Shown in pieces: positions 16,428 to 25,230 of a DNA stretch of 32,583 nt. The notes below the pieces were generated by a model. That model saw nothing but the letters and a program-made list of their open reading frames with translations. It was not told the DNA's origin and made no database searches. Location: positions 1 through 32,583 of the forward strand of contig JAOBWF010000244.1 in NCBI GenBank assembly GCA_025463215.1. The letters are read 5' to 3'. Numbering within the stretch: the first letter of the stretch is position 1; each line of letters opens with the position of its first letter. The stretch is from Acidobacteriota bacterium. Lineage in GTDB: Bacteria; Acidobacteriota; Vicinamibacteria; Vicinamibacterales; CAVVIG01. A program made the translations under genes and the position numbers.

Positions 16428-16796
16428 CTAGGTGTCGCAGGGCTCGACCGGCGATGGGTCGAACCGGCCGATCCGACAGGAGGTGATCGACAGGCCGAGG
16501 AGGATACCGGCGACGTCGGTCGGCTCGACGGTGCGCGAGACGCGGCCGCGGCACAGCATCATCGCGGACGGCACGCCGGGGGCGGGCGGAGGCAGCGCGA
16601 CGACGACTTCGAGCGATGCGTCAGGCGTCAACGGTTCCTTGGCGCGGAGCAGGAGACCGGATCGGCTGATGTTCTCCGTCGTGCCCTCGCGCCAGGGGCC
16701 ATGGCTGGCGCGGTAGCGGACCGCGGCGTGAATCGGGAAGCGTCTGGCGCGACGGTTGGCGGTCGGGTCGGGTCGACGGGTCGGCGATTTACGCAT
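16428..16796 (-). CDS. PilZ domain protein
   Basis: About 122 residues forming a stand-alone PilZ domain, the common receptor for cyclic di-GMP. The binding motifs are visible: RRARR (R15-R19, the RxxxR arm) and ENISRSGLLL (N42-x-S44-x-x-G47, a variant of D/NxSxxG). The rest follows the PilZ beta-barrel (VRYRA..., LEVVVALPPP, CRGRVSRTV). It may regulate motility, exopolysaccharide or secretion; no partner gene is adjacent. ATG 16796 is preferred because the following residues lead directly into the domain; upstream in-frame TTG 16847 and ATG 16841 would add an unlikely Cys/Trp-rich extension. Convergent with the PQQ gene. Confidence 0.82.
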   Translation of the reverse strand: MRKSPTRRPDPTANRRARRFPIHAAVRYRASHGPWREGTTENISRSGLLLRAKEPLTPDASLEVVVALPPPAPGVPSAMMLCRGRVSRTVEPTDVAGILLGLSITSCRIGRFDPSPVEPCDT

Positions 16797-17521
16797 CGTG
16801 GCCTGGCGCTTGGCAAGGCAACGCGGATACCACAGGCACATCTGCAAAATACGGCCTACGTTCGCATGGACGTGCGGCCGGGCTGGCCCGAGACACTTAC
16901 GTTTTTACACGGTCGATCTGGTTTTTGTCTCATCCACACGTCGCGGAATTAGTTGCTCCCCAAATCCGCGCGAATCCGGCGGTCTCGTCACGTGGCGCCT
17001 TGGTGCCACGCGCGCCACACCGTTGCGCGATCCGCGGCGAGTGCGTCGAGACGCGTCCGCAGCGTCGGCTTGCACGGGCAAGCATCGGGCGGCGGCGGCC
17101 CACGCATCGAAAAAACCGCCGAAAAGTCTCGTAATTCGAGGACTTGCGTGCGGCCGCACTCCCGCGCGCCACACCCGACGGTCGTCGTCTACACACGCGT
17201 GAGCATCGCGCGATCCACCCCCGCGGGCGCGATCGCCGGTATACACGAGCGCCGCGTGCCGCCTGCGGCGCCTTGTCCCCGCGCGTCGCCGGCTGCCGCC
17301 GATCCCGCCTAATGCGCGAAAACGCCAAACGATCTGGCCAAAGCATGCGACCGCTTGTCGACGCCGAAGCGACACGAACGCCTGTGTGATCGTCCTCGGT
17401 GATGCTTGAGCGGCCAGGCAATGCTTGAGCGTGTATGGAGTAGGTACGCTCGTTGCCCCAGTGGAATGGCATGTCGGTTCTGTTGAACAACATTTCAGCG
17501 AGAAAAAAAGGAGCAGAAACC
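16797..17521. other. Gene-poor stretch of about 0.7 kb upstream of the secreted propeller gene
   Basis: No open frame here looks like a protein; the longest candidates are Arg/Ala-rich shadows. Two structures stand out: a hairpin at 17124-17145 (AAGTCTCG, loop TAATT, CGAGGACTT with one bulged base), and an exact 11-bp direct repeat ATGCTTGAGCG at 17402-17412 and 17421-17431. A Shine-Dalgarno for the next gene follows near 17509. The stretch could hold a long leader, a small RNA or regulatory sites; nothing recognisable as a known riboswitch was seen. Confidence 0.45.
17402..17431. promoter_or_regulatory. 11-bp direct repeat upstream of the secreted propeller gene
   Basis: ATGCTTGAGCG occurs twice with a 19-bp period, about 90-120 bp before the start codon at 17522. 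Spacing near two helical turns is compatible with a dimeric regulator, but no protein is known to bind it. Confidence 0.35.
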
Positions 17522-19456
17522 ATGTCCCGCCGTCCCGCCATCCACTTCGCCGCCGCATGCCTTCTCGCCGCCGCCCCGTCGCTCGCGTTCGCCCAGGTAA
17601 GTGTTTCCGCCGCGCCCCCCACTTCAGTGCCAGTCGCGACGACCGGTACCGCGCACCTGATCGAATGGGATCTCAGCTTGCTGCCCGACGCGATCGACGG
17701 CAACCCCGGCGCCATGGTCGTCGACACGCGCGGCGAGGACAACAACCGCGCATGGTTCGTCACCCGGGTGGCCGCGCCCGATCCGTCCGGCGGCGGTCAG
17801 CGTGTTTACCGCTTCGATCCCGCGCGGTCGCTGATGCACGGCAACGCGAACTGGACCTCCTGGGATCTACAGATCGACACGTTTGCCGGCGGCCTGAAGA
17901 AAATGCGGCCGTCGCACGATCGCCGCTATGTGTTCGTTCGCACCGCCACCTTCATCCAGCGGATCGACACCCAGAACTGTACCTCCGGCACGGCGCCGAC
18001 CTGCCAGCGCACGGTCTGGACGTTCGAAGAAACGCCGCTCGACCCGACCTTCGTCTCCGACCTCGCGGTCGACGATCAGAATCACGTCTTCACCACCGGC
18101 GTGAGCAGCGCCTTCCCCGACGGCTACGTGCAGATGCTGACGCCGGGTGCCGCGACGGTGAAGCGCTGGCTGCCGGGCACCGCGCCGGGCGCCTGCGTCT
18201 CCCAGGGCAACGCGGCGACCGGCACCGGCGGCAGCAGCGTCTCGTGCCTGTCCGGCATCGACGTGCACCCGCAGCAGAATAAACAGAATCTCATCTACTA
18301 CTCCGAGCCCAATACCAACACGATCGCCGAATTGAACATCGCGATTACCAGTCCGTCGGCGACGCGCCCGAACATCCGCCGCTGGTCGCTGGACAAACTG
18401 TCGACGATGACCGGCGAGAACATCCAGCAGCCGCGCATGCTCAAGATCGACAAGTGGGGAAAGATCTGGGTGAACACGGGCAGTGGCCATCTCGTGAGCC
18501 TCGACCCGTCCACCAGCAAGATGACCAAGCACCAGATTCCGGCCGGGATCGCGAACGATCCGTGGGGCATCGCCCCGGATGACGACGTCATCGGTTACAC
18601 CGGCGCCGACACCAACAAGGTCGCGATGCTGTTCCCGAAATATCCGCCGGTCTACGTCGCGCCCGATCCCGGCGTTGCCCCCTTCACCACGTTCCCGACC
18701 GTCGCGGCCAACGACGCATCGACCGTCGTGACCGGATCGGTGCCCGGCACGCCGAAGGTCGTCGACGCGACCACCACCAGAAAAGACGACGGCACGTACG
18801 TCGAGGCGTTCATCAACACCAACAACGACTCGCTCCAGCCGCTCGGCATCACCTCGAACCGCGGCAAGGCGCAGGGCACCTTCTTCTACACCGTCGGCCT
18901 CGCCGCGGGAACGTCGACGGATGCCCTCGGCAACGTCGTCTTCGATCCGACGAGCCCGTCGATCGCCAAGCGGATCGGCTTCGTGCGGCTGCCGATCAAG
19001 GAGAAGATCAGGAACGGCCGCGATGACGACGATGCGGACGACGGCGAGGACCGCAACTTCAAGGCGGGCTGGCACAACTCGGAGCCGGGCGACGACGACG
19101 CCGACGGCGTGCCGGATCAGTACGACACCTCGACCAGTCGCGAGTCCTCGACGATGATCGATCCGTCGTCGCTGCCCGGACTGCAGAGCGTCGATTATCC
19201 GGTGACCACGAGCGCGACGACCCTGGCGCTGATCGCGGCGGTGGAAGCGGATCCGCTGGCGATGATCGCCGTCGACGTCTACAACGCACTCGGCGTCCTG
19301 TCGGCGACCTCTGGTCCGCTGGCCGGCACCGCGGTGGTGACCCTGCCGCTGCCGGGCGCGGGCACCTACACCGCGCGTGTCCGCAACCTCGGCACCAGTG
19401 CGGTGACGCAGTCGCCGACGTTCATCCTCCGCGAACCGGCGCTGCCGCAGCAGTAG
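17522..19456 (+). CDS. Secreted beta-propeller protein (Vgb/NHL-like) with Asp-rich calcium-type loop
   Basis: 644 residues. ATG 17522 is chosen for its AAAGGAG site and the signal peptide MSRRPAIHFAAACLLAAAPSLAFAQ; an earlier start at 17453 would hide it. Residues about 40-370 look like blades of a virginiamycin-B-lyase/NHL-type propeller (WFVTRV, GIDVHPQQ...IYYSEPNTNTIAELNI, QPRMLKIDKWGKIWVNTG, GHLVSLDPSTSKMTKHQIP). Near residues 490-540 there is an acidic run and GDDDADGVPDQYD, the pattern of thrombospondin type-3/EF-like calcium loops, followed by a beta-rich C-terminal domain. It is probably an extracellular or periplasmic binding protein; lyase activity is not implied. It is a single-gene unit with a long upstream region and a bidirectional terminator behind it. 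Confidence 0.75.
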   Translation: MSRRPAIHFAAACLLAAAPSLAFAQVSVSAAPPTSVPVATTGTAHLIEWDLSLLPDAIDGNPGAMVVDTRGEDNNRAWFVTRVAAPDPSGGGQRVYRFDPARSLMHGNANWTSWDLQIDTFAGGLKKMRPSHDRRYVFVRTATFIQRIDTQNCTSGTAPTCQRTVWTFEETPLDPTFVSDLAVDDQNHVFTTGVSSAFPDGYVQMLTPGAATVKRWLPGTAPGACVSQGNAATGTGGSSVSCLSGIDVHPQQNKQNLIYYSEPNTNTIAELNIAITSPSATRPNIRRWSLDKLSTMTGENIQQPRMLKIDKWGKIWVNTGSGHLVSLDPSTSKMTKHQIPAGIANDPWGIAPDDDVIGYTGADTNKVAMLFPKYPPVYVAPDPGVAPFTTFPTVAANDASTVVTGSVPGTPKVVDATTTRKDDGTYVEAFINTNNDSLQPLGITSNRGKAQGTFFYTVGLAAGTSTDALGNVVFDPTSPSIAKRIGFVRLPIKEKIRNGRDDDDADDGEDRNFKAGWHNSEPGDDDADGVPDQYDTSTSRESSTMIDPSSLPGLQSVDYPVTTSATTLALIAAVEADPLAMIAVDVYNALGVLSATSGPLAGTAVVTLPLPGAGTYTARVRNLGTSAVTQSPTFILREPALPQQ

Positions 19457-19472
19457 TCGTTGCGAACGCCGG

Positions 19473-19533
19473 ACGAAAAAAAGGACGAAGGGAAGCGCGC
19501 CGCGGGCGCGCCCCCCTCCGTCCTTTTCTTCGT
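19473..19533. terminator. Bidirectional rho-independent terminator between convergent genes
   Basis: The outer stem pairs 19473-19492 with 19514-19533 (about 20 bp, two mismatches), capped by a second GC stem GCGCGCC-GCG-GGCGCGC. The arms carry an A7 run on the left and TTTTCTT on the right, so both strands end in a U-rich tract. It closes the plus-strand propeller gene and the minus-strand operon that ends at 19590. Confidence 0.85.
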
Positions 19534-19534
19534 A

Positions 19535-19583
19535 CTTCTAGCTTCTGACTTCTGACTTCTGACTTCTGAGTTCTGAGTTCTAA
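19535..19583. repeat. Heptameric tandem repeat, seven units (CTTCTGA type)
   Basis: Units from 19535: CTTCTAG, four CTTCTGA, GTTCTGA, GTTCTAA, with no interruption. It lies directly after the terminator and ends 7 bp before the stop codon of the minus-strand gene. Confidence 0.9.
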
Positions 19584-19589
19584 CTAGTC

Positions 19590-20114
19590 TTACTGAACCA
19601 CCGGATAGGTCAGGCTGAGCCGACCCGCCACCCGCGGCGGATTGCTCTTGTCGATCGTCCCGGTGATCACGCCGGTGATATCGGTCCCCTCGCTGCCGAC
19701 GAGCGACAGCGACAGCTGCTGGCCGGGCGCAATCCCGCCGCCTCGCAGGTTCAGGGTCTGGCCCGCCAGGATCGACCCGCCGGTGGTCAGCGTCGACCGA
19801 TCCTTGTTCGTGGTCTGGACCAGAAACGAACCATCGGTCACGGTCGCGACGCCGCTGTCGTCGACCGCGTAGTAGATGGTGAAGGCGAAGGCCTTCAGAT
19901 CCGCCGCCACCTTGTTGTTGACCGCCCTGGCTTCGCCGCCGAACGAGACATATTGCGTCCCGGCCGGCGACGTGCCCGCCGAAAACTGCTGCACTTTCAG
20001 GTCGTACGAGTTGGTGACGAAGATCACGCTTCTGGCCGTCTGTGCCGCGCTGGTCGCGGCGAGCGCCGCGACGATGACAGCCGCCGCGGCTGCAACCCTC
20101 CTCAACTGCTTCAT
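19590..20114 (-). CDS. Small secreted protein of unknown function, last gene of the oxidase operon
   Basis: 174 residues with a clear signal peptide (MKQLRRVAAAAAVIVAALAATSAAQ). The mature part is Thr/Ser/Gly-rich and probably all-beta: SVIFVTNSYDLKVQQF near the start, SGVATVTDGSFLVQTT and a GITxGTIDKSNPP-like turn near the end. No catalytic motif and no Cys, so it is a structural or binding protein rather than an enzyme. GGAG is spaced 8-9 nt before the ATG. It is 99 bp downstream of the giant FN3 protein on the same strand, with two hairpins between them, and is followed by the bidirectional terminator. I do not recognise the family. Confidence 0.72.
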   Translation of the reverse strand: MKQLRRVAAAAAVIVAALAATSAAQTARSVIFVTNSYDLKVQQFSAGTSPAGTQYVSFGGEARAVNNKVAADLKAFAFTIYYAVDDSGVATVTDGSFLVQTTNKDRSTLTTGGSILAGQTLNLRGGGIAPGQQLSLSLVGSEGTDITGVITGTIDKSNPPRVAGRLSLTYPVVQ

Positions 20115-20126
20115 GACACGCTCCGT

Positions 20127-20205
20127 GGGGATGGTTCCCCTGTTTCCGAGTGGCCGCTGTCGAACCCGCGCCGGGCAGCCCCCGAATGGAGCCGCCGGCG
20201 CGGGC
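20127..20205 (-). other. Two intra-operon hairpins before the small secreted gene
   Basis: A perfect 10-bp stem (20166-20175 with 20196-20205, CCCGCGCCGG type) lies just after the giant gene, and a 5-bp stem GGGGA-ACCA-TCCCC (20127-20140 on the minus strand) sits immediately before the GGAG site of the small gene. Neither is followed by a T-tract. They may stabilise or process the mRNA or tune translation. Confidence 0.5.
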
Positions 20206-20213
20206 GTTGCTGT

Positions 20214-23200
20214 CTAGAACTTCACGAGGAACGCGTCGACGTCGACGCGGGTGCCGCTCGATGACGGGTTCTTCGTGGCGAGCACGTTCACCGTCACCGT
20301 ATGCGGGCCGGCCGCGAGCCCGGAGATCGAGGAGGCGACGGTCGCGATCTGCTGCGCCGGCGCATACAGATCGACAACCCGCGCCGCGCCGCCATCCACC
20401 GACATCGAGACCTGTCCGCGGTCAGGGCCGAGGGACGTCAGCAGCGCCACCTCGGTTCCCGTGAACGTGAACGTCGCCGTGTTGGTCTTGCCGGCCCCCG
20501 GCGCCGTCGCGGTGTGCAGCGTGTTGCCGTACGCCCCCGCCGTCGCCGGGCTGCTCTTCTGCGCGCTCCACGATCCGCCGAACTTCGGCACGCCCGAGTT
20601 GTCGTCGGACAGCGACACCCGGTACGCCGGCGAGGCGACCGGCACGCTGGCGTTGCCGAGCGTGTCGGTGGCGCTCGCGCGGAACTGGTAGGTCCCGGCG
20701 AAATTGAACGTCAGCGTCGTGCTGACGACCCCGGTCGTCGACGATTTGACGATGCCCCAGCTGCGGCCGCCGTCGGTGCTCGCCTCGAGCTGCATCGACG
20801 CGACGCCGCTCGGATCCGACGCAGTGGCGGTCACCGTCACCGTCGTCGCGTTGCCGGCGACGTTCATCGCCGACGGCGTCACGAACGTCTGCGTCGGCGC
20901 AGTCACCACCGGCGCCTGCGCGTCGCGGCCCTGGCCGCTCAGCTCGAACACCTGCACCGGGCTGTTGTTGGCGTTGTCCTTGAACACCAGACGCGCGGTG
21001 CGCTCACCCGCCACGGTCGGCGTGAACCTGACCGCGACGCTGCAGGTGTTGTCGATGGCGACGCTTGCGCCCGCGCACGTGTTGGCCGCCACCACGAAGT
21101 CCCCGGCGACGTCGATGCCGGCGCCGGTGATCGCGAGCGTCCCCGTGATGCTGCGCGCCGCATCCGCGCTGCCGACGTTGGTCAGCGTCAGCGTCTGCGT
21201 CGTGGACGTGCCGGTGTTCAGGCTCGGGAACGCGAGCGTCTGCGCCCCGGGGTCGAACGACGCCACAAACGGCGCCGCCTCCTGGAAGGCCACCGCCGCG
21301 CCCGCTTCCGCCGGCGCCGTGCAGGTGCCGCCGGCCGGGCCGCCGACGATGCCGTCGCCGTTCTCGAAGAAGGTCAGTTCGTTCAGCGTCGCCGGGGTAC
21401 GTCCCAGCCACACGCCGCGCGACTCCGACGCCATTGCGAGGTCGACGTCAGACGGGGTCAACTCCGCGAAGGTCGCGGTCCAGTTGGTGCCCTTCGGGTT
21501 GGCCGCGCTGACCGCGTCATACACCAGCCTGCCGTCGGTGGTGCTGCGCAGCGTGCGGCGGCCGTTCGCGAACGGATCCGCGCTGCTCGACACCAGCCGG
21601 CTCTCGACCTGAGCCACCGGCAGCGGGTTGCCGGACGCGTCCTGCGCCGTGCCGTGCACCTGGATCGTTCTGGGCGCCAGCGGGGTTCCATCAGGCGACC
21701 GATCGGTCGGCCGATCGGCATACACGTTCGCGCTCGTCGTCTGATCCGACACACCGGCCTTGTTCGTGAACCGGATGATGTCGCCGGCCCGAAGGTCGGG
21801 TGTGATGCCGTCGAGGCCGTTCAGCTTCGCGGTGTCCCAGCAGCCGCCGCCAGGATGATTGACGTCGACGGCGCCCAGTCCGGGTGTCGCCGGGTCTTCG
21901 ACGATCGACACTGGGGTGGAGCGGGCCCACAGCTTGCCGTTGCGGATCACGGTCACGATCACCGGACCTTCGCCGACCGCATATCCGGTCGACGACACGA
22001 AGTCGCGCTGCGGGAACGACAGGATCGAATGTTTTCCCTGTGGCGGATCGTCGACCGTCTGGACCTCGAGCGCGATCGGCCGCCTGGTCGCATCGGATCG
22101 GTTGCCGGTCGAATCGGCCGCGTCGACGGCGTAGTCGTAGGTGCCGGTCGCGAGGTTGACGTCGGTATAGGTCAGCGTCGTGCCGTTGACGTCGGCGACC
22201 TTCACGAACGCCGGCGCCGCCGCCGGCGCGGTCAGCGATGCCGCGGCGCGGCGGTAGATGCCGTAGCTGGCGATGCCGACGTTGTCGGTCGCCGCAGTCC
22301 ACGACAAGCGGACGTCGTGCGCTCCGATCGCCGGCGCCGTGCCGACGTAAACGTCGCGGGTGTTCGCCGTCAGCGCTCCGCCGATCGACGGCGCGCCGGT
22401 GTCGGCCCGCTGCTGGACCAGCACGGTCACCGACGAGGAACGCGCCGACCGGTTCGGCGTCGCGTCGGCGGCATCGACCGAGTAGCTGTAGCTGACGGTC
22501 GCGGCTTTCGCCGCCGCCGGAATGGTGTCGACGAACTTCGCGTCCGGCGGCGCACCGTTGACGTCGAACGCGGTCACGATGCCAGTCGCCACCTCCGTGC
22601 GGTAGACGCGGTAGTTCCTGACGCCGACGTTATCGGTGGAGGCGGTCCAGGTCAGTGAGACCTGGTCGCTCGCCGTGGTGCCCACGATCACCTTGGCGAC
22701 AAGGTTGCTCGGCACCGACGGCGGCAGCACGTCGCGCTGACTCAACGGATTCGCGGCACCCGGCACCGACCGGTTGCCCCACTCGACGCCCTGGAGAATC
22801 GGGTCGGCCTCGTTCGGACCGGCGAACGCGTTCGGGTAGTTCACCTTCAGCGGCGACGCGGAGTCGACCGCATCGACGGCGTAGGTGTGGTTGCCGACCG
22901 GCACGCTGGCATCGGTGAACGAATAGGTCGTGAGACCCGCCGGCAGCGCCGGCGCACCGACGTTTCGGATCCGGACGAAGGCCGCGCCGGCGACATCGTC
23001 ATCGCGGCGATAGATGCCGTAGCCGTTGACATAGGTGTCGTCCGAGCTCGGCGACCAGGTCAGCGTGACCGAATTCGGTCCCGACTGCGCGGCGACCGGT
23101 GCGGGCGTCGATGGCGCCTGTGTGTCGAGCGCCTCGATTGCCGCGGTGCACGCGCCGGCGGCCGGGCCGGAGATGGTCAGGTCGGTGTTCTCGTAGATCG

Positions 23201-25130
23201 TCATCATCGGCGCAATCGCCGTCGGATCGCCGAGGTAGATGACGCGGGAGTCGGCGCCGCCGAAGACACGGCCGGCAGAGGTGGTCCCGCCGACCGCGCG
23301 AAACACGTCGTCCTCGTCCAGACCGCGGTAGGTGGCGGTGAACTTCATCCCGGTCGGATTGTTCACGGCGTCGTACGAGAAGTCGCCGTCCTTGCCGGCG
23401 CCGCCGGCGCGAATCGTGCGGCGGCCGTTGAGGTCGTACCGATCGCGCGTCGCGACGAGCCGCTGTTCGACGTTGGCGGCAGGAATCGGATTGCCATCAG
23501 TGTCAATCGCGGTGCCATGCACTTCGATGACGCCGTCGTTCAGTCCGGGTGTCGCCGCGTGCACGATTCTCGGGCGTTCGACGCTCATGTTCGACACGTG
23601 GATCTGGTCGACACGACGAACCGTGGCGCCGTCCGAGGCGTAGGCAATCTGCCGGATCACGTCTCCAGCGCGGATGTCGGGCGTCAGGCCCTGCCAGCAG
23701 CCGCCGCCGGGATGGTTGACTTCGACGGTGCCGTCGAACCCGACAGTCGTCGGATCATCGACCGGGATGACGTTGGCGGTGGTGATCAGGAGCCCGTTGC
23801 GGATCACCTGCACCGTCACGGTCGCGTCCTGCAGCGTGTAGCCGCTCGACGAGGTGAAGTCGCGGGCGGGGAACGCGATGATCTGCACCTGTGTCGGCGT
23901 CGCCGCGGGCGGCTCGCTGACGCAGGATCCGTTCGGCGTATCCGTGCAGAGCGGCAGCGGATCGGCGGTCTGCACCTTGGTCGTGACCTGCGCTGGAGTC
24001 GTGCCGGCCTGCGCCGAGCGGTTGCCGACTTCATCAGCGGCATCGACGGTGTAGGTGTAGGTGCCGGCGGGGACGTTGAAGTCCTCGTAGAAGACCGGGG
24101 CCGGCGCGCTACCGTCGGTGTTCTGCACGTTGGCGATGGCGACGCCGTTCCGGTAGACACCGTAGCTCGTGACGCCGATATTGTCGGTCGACGGCGACCA
24201 GTTCAGGCTGACCGTGTTCGAGCCGGTGACCGCGGCGGTCACGTTGGTCGGCTGGGTCGGCGGGATCAGTTCGGAGCCGGGTAGCGGCGGCAGTTTCTCG
24301 AGCGGGGCGGCGCACCCCGCGGTCGGGCCGGGGAAGATTGCCGCGCCGATTTCGAAGATGGTGCTTTCGACGAGCGCGCCCGGGTTGGTTCCGAGCCACA
24401 TGCCGCGTGATTCGGCGTTCAGCGCCCGCGTCACGTCGGCCGGGTCGAGGCCGGTGTAGACCGCGGTCCAGTTGATGCCGCGCGGATTCGTGGTATCGAC
24501 GGGGTCGTACGAGAGGATGCCGTCGTTGGCGCCAGGAACCGACGATGCGCGCAGCGTGCGGCGGCCGTTCACATCGAACGCGTCACGATTCGCGACCAGG
24601 CGCTGTTCGAGTTGCGTGATGTCGATGGGCGTGCCGTCGGCATTCTGCGCGCTGCCGTGAATCGCGACGGTGCTGAAGTCCAGCTCGACCGGCCGTTTGG
24701 CCTTGACGTTTGCGATCGTGGTCTCGTCGATGCCGAGAATCGTCCCGAACGCGTCGCGGCGCGTGGTCCGCACGCGGTCACCGGCGCGAATGTCAGGGGT
24801 GATGGTTTCCCAGCAGACGCCGCCCGGATGGTTCACTTCGACGATGCCGTCAAAGGCTGGCGTCGCCGGATCGTCCTGCGGGACGACGTTGCTCGCCGTG
24901 GATGCAGGCGTCGTCGCGCCGGGATGGAAGACTTCGACGGTCACCAGATCGCCGATCTCGAAGCCGCTCGACGACACGAAGTCGCGCTGCGGGAAGACGA
25001 GGATCGAACGGGGCGCCGCGGGCGGGTTGCTGACGGGAACGGCTTGCGCGTGAAGCATCGAACCGGCCGCGGCAAGCAGCGCCGCCCCCGTGACGCTCAC
25101 CGCAAGGCGACGGACAACTGGCAATGACAT
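20214..25130 (-). CDS. Giant secreted FN3 protein with three copies of an unrecognised ~240-residue module
   Basis: 1638 residues. ATG 25130 follows GGAGAG and opens a signal peptide ending near MLHAQA. Three homologous modules lie at about 41-273, 417-661 and 1035-1270. Each has FPxRDFxSSxG, VNHPGGxCW, TPDxRAGD, VHGxAxDxxGxP, LV..xD...NGRRTxR and a closing AGC/GTC; the two Cys (C106/C273, C478/C661, C1097/C1270) could form a disulfide. FN3 domains fill about 290-387, 671-756, 803-907 and 925-1024 (SLNWSPSTDNIGV...YRNG type). A choice-of-anchor-D/ASPM-like domain covers 1288-1402, an Ig-like domain about 1406-1505, and a jelly-roll-like domain the last 125 residues. It has no anchor. It may act as a cell-surface or matrix scaffold for the co-encoded oxidases; the function is inferred from context only. 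Confidence 0.85.
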   Translation of the reverse strand: MSLPVVRRLAVSVTGAALLAAAGSMLHAQAVPVSNPPAAPRSILVFPQRDFVSSSGFEIGDLVTVEVFHPGATTPASTASNVVPQDDPATPAFDGIVEVNHPGGVCWETITPDIRAGDRVRTTRRDAFGTILGIDETTIANVKAKRPVELDFSTVAIHGSAQNADGTPIDITQLEQRLVANRDAFDVNGRRTLRASSVPGANDGILSYDPVDTTNPRGINWTAVYTGLDPADVTRALNAESRGMWLGTNPGALVESTIFEIGAAIFPGPTAGCAAPLEKLPPLPGSELIPPTQPTNVTAAVTGSNTVSLNWSPSTDNIGVTSYGVYRNGVAIANVQNTDGSAPAPVFYEDFNVPAGTYTYTVDAADEVGNRSAQAGTTPAQVTTKVQTADPLPLCTDTPNGSCVSEPPAATPTQVQIIAFPARDFTSSSGYTLQDATVTVQVIRNGLLITTANVIPVDDPTTVGFDGTVEVNHPGGGCWQGLTPDIRAGDVIRQIAYASDGATVRRVDQIHVSNMSVERPRIVHAATPGLNDGVIEVHGTAIDTDGNPIPAANVEQRLVATRDRYDLNGRRTIRAGGAGKDGDFSYDAVNNPTGMKFTATYRGLDEDDVFRAVGGTTSAGRVFGGADSRVIYLGDPTAIAPMMTIYENTDLTISGPAAGACTAAIEALDTQAPSTPAPVAAQSGPNSVTLTWSPSSDDTYVNGYGIYRRDDDVAGAAFVRIRNVGAPALPAGLTTYSFTDASVPVGNHTYAVDAVDSASPLKVNYPNAFAGPNEADPILQGVEWGNRSVPGAANPLSQRDVLPPSVPSNLVAKVIVGTTASDQVSLTWTASTDNVGVRNYRVYRTEVATGIVTAFDVNGAPPDAKFVDTIPAAAKAATVSYSYSVDAADATPNRSARSSSVTVLVQQRADTGAPSIGGALTANTRDVYVGTAPAIGAHDVRLSWTAATDNVGIASYGIYRRAAASLTAPAAAPAFVKVADVNGTTLTYTDVNLATGTYDYAVDAADSTGNRSDATRRPIALEVQTVDDPPQGKHSILSFPQRDFVSSTGYAVGEGPVIVTVIRNGKLWARSTPVSIVEDPATPGLGAVDVNHPGGGCWDTAKLNGLDGITPDLRAGDIIRFTNKAGVSDQTTSANVYADRPTDRSPDGTPLAPRTIQVHGTAQDASGNPLPVAQVESRLVSSSADPFANGRRTLRSTTDGRLVYDAVSAANPKGTNWTATFAELTPSDVDLAMASESRGVWLGRTPATLNELTFFENGDGIVGGPAGGTCTAPAEAGAAVAFQEAAPFVASFDPGAQTLAFPSLNTGTSTTQTLTLTNVGSADAARSITGTLAITGAGIDVAGDFVVAANTCAGASVAIDNTCSVAVRFTPTVAGERTARLVFKDNANNSPVQVFELSGQGRDAQAPVVTAPTQTFVTPSAMNVAGNATTVTVTATASDPSGVASMQLEASTDGGRSWGIVKSSTTGVVSTTLTFNFAGTYQFRASATDTLGNASVPVASPAYRVSLSDDNSGVPKFGGSWSAQKSSPATAGAYGNTLHTATAPGAGKTNTATFTFTGTEVALLTSLGPDRGQVSMSVDGGAARVVDLYAPAQQIATVASSISGLAAGPHTVTVNVLATKNPSSSGTRVDVDAFLVKF

Positions 25131-25145
25131 CGGACTCTCCTGAAA

Positions 25146-25185
25146 GGCCTGCGGACAAAGTTCCAGCGTGACGGTTCGGCAGGCC
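25146..25185 (-). other. Hairpin upstream of the giant gene's ribosome site
   Basis: On the minus strand GGCCTGC (25185-25179) pairs with GCAGGCC (25152-25146), 26-nt loop, ending a few bases before the AGGAG of the giant gene. It could affect translation or processing; the large loop makes this uncertain. Confidence 0.35.
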
Positions 25186-25230
25186 GCGCGACACGTCTCG
25201 ACGCTGTACAGTCGTGAACCGAAGCGCGGA

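Noticed and set aside
16930..17763. Minus-strand open frame of 277 codons in the gene-poor stretch
   Set aside because: It runs into the start of the secreted propeller gene, lacks a ribosome site and has a random, Arg/Ala-rich composition.
17522..19456. Virginiamycin B lyase (antibiotic resistance) function for the secreted propeller
   Set aside because: Only propeller-type blades are recognisable; the protein is much longer, exported and has an Asp-rich loop, so a resistance role is not supported.
19535..19583. CRISPR-like array
   Set aside because: Units are 7 bp with no spacers; it is a simple tandem repeat.
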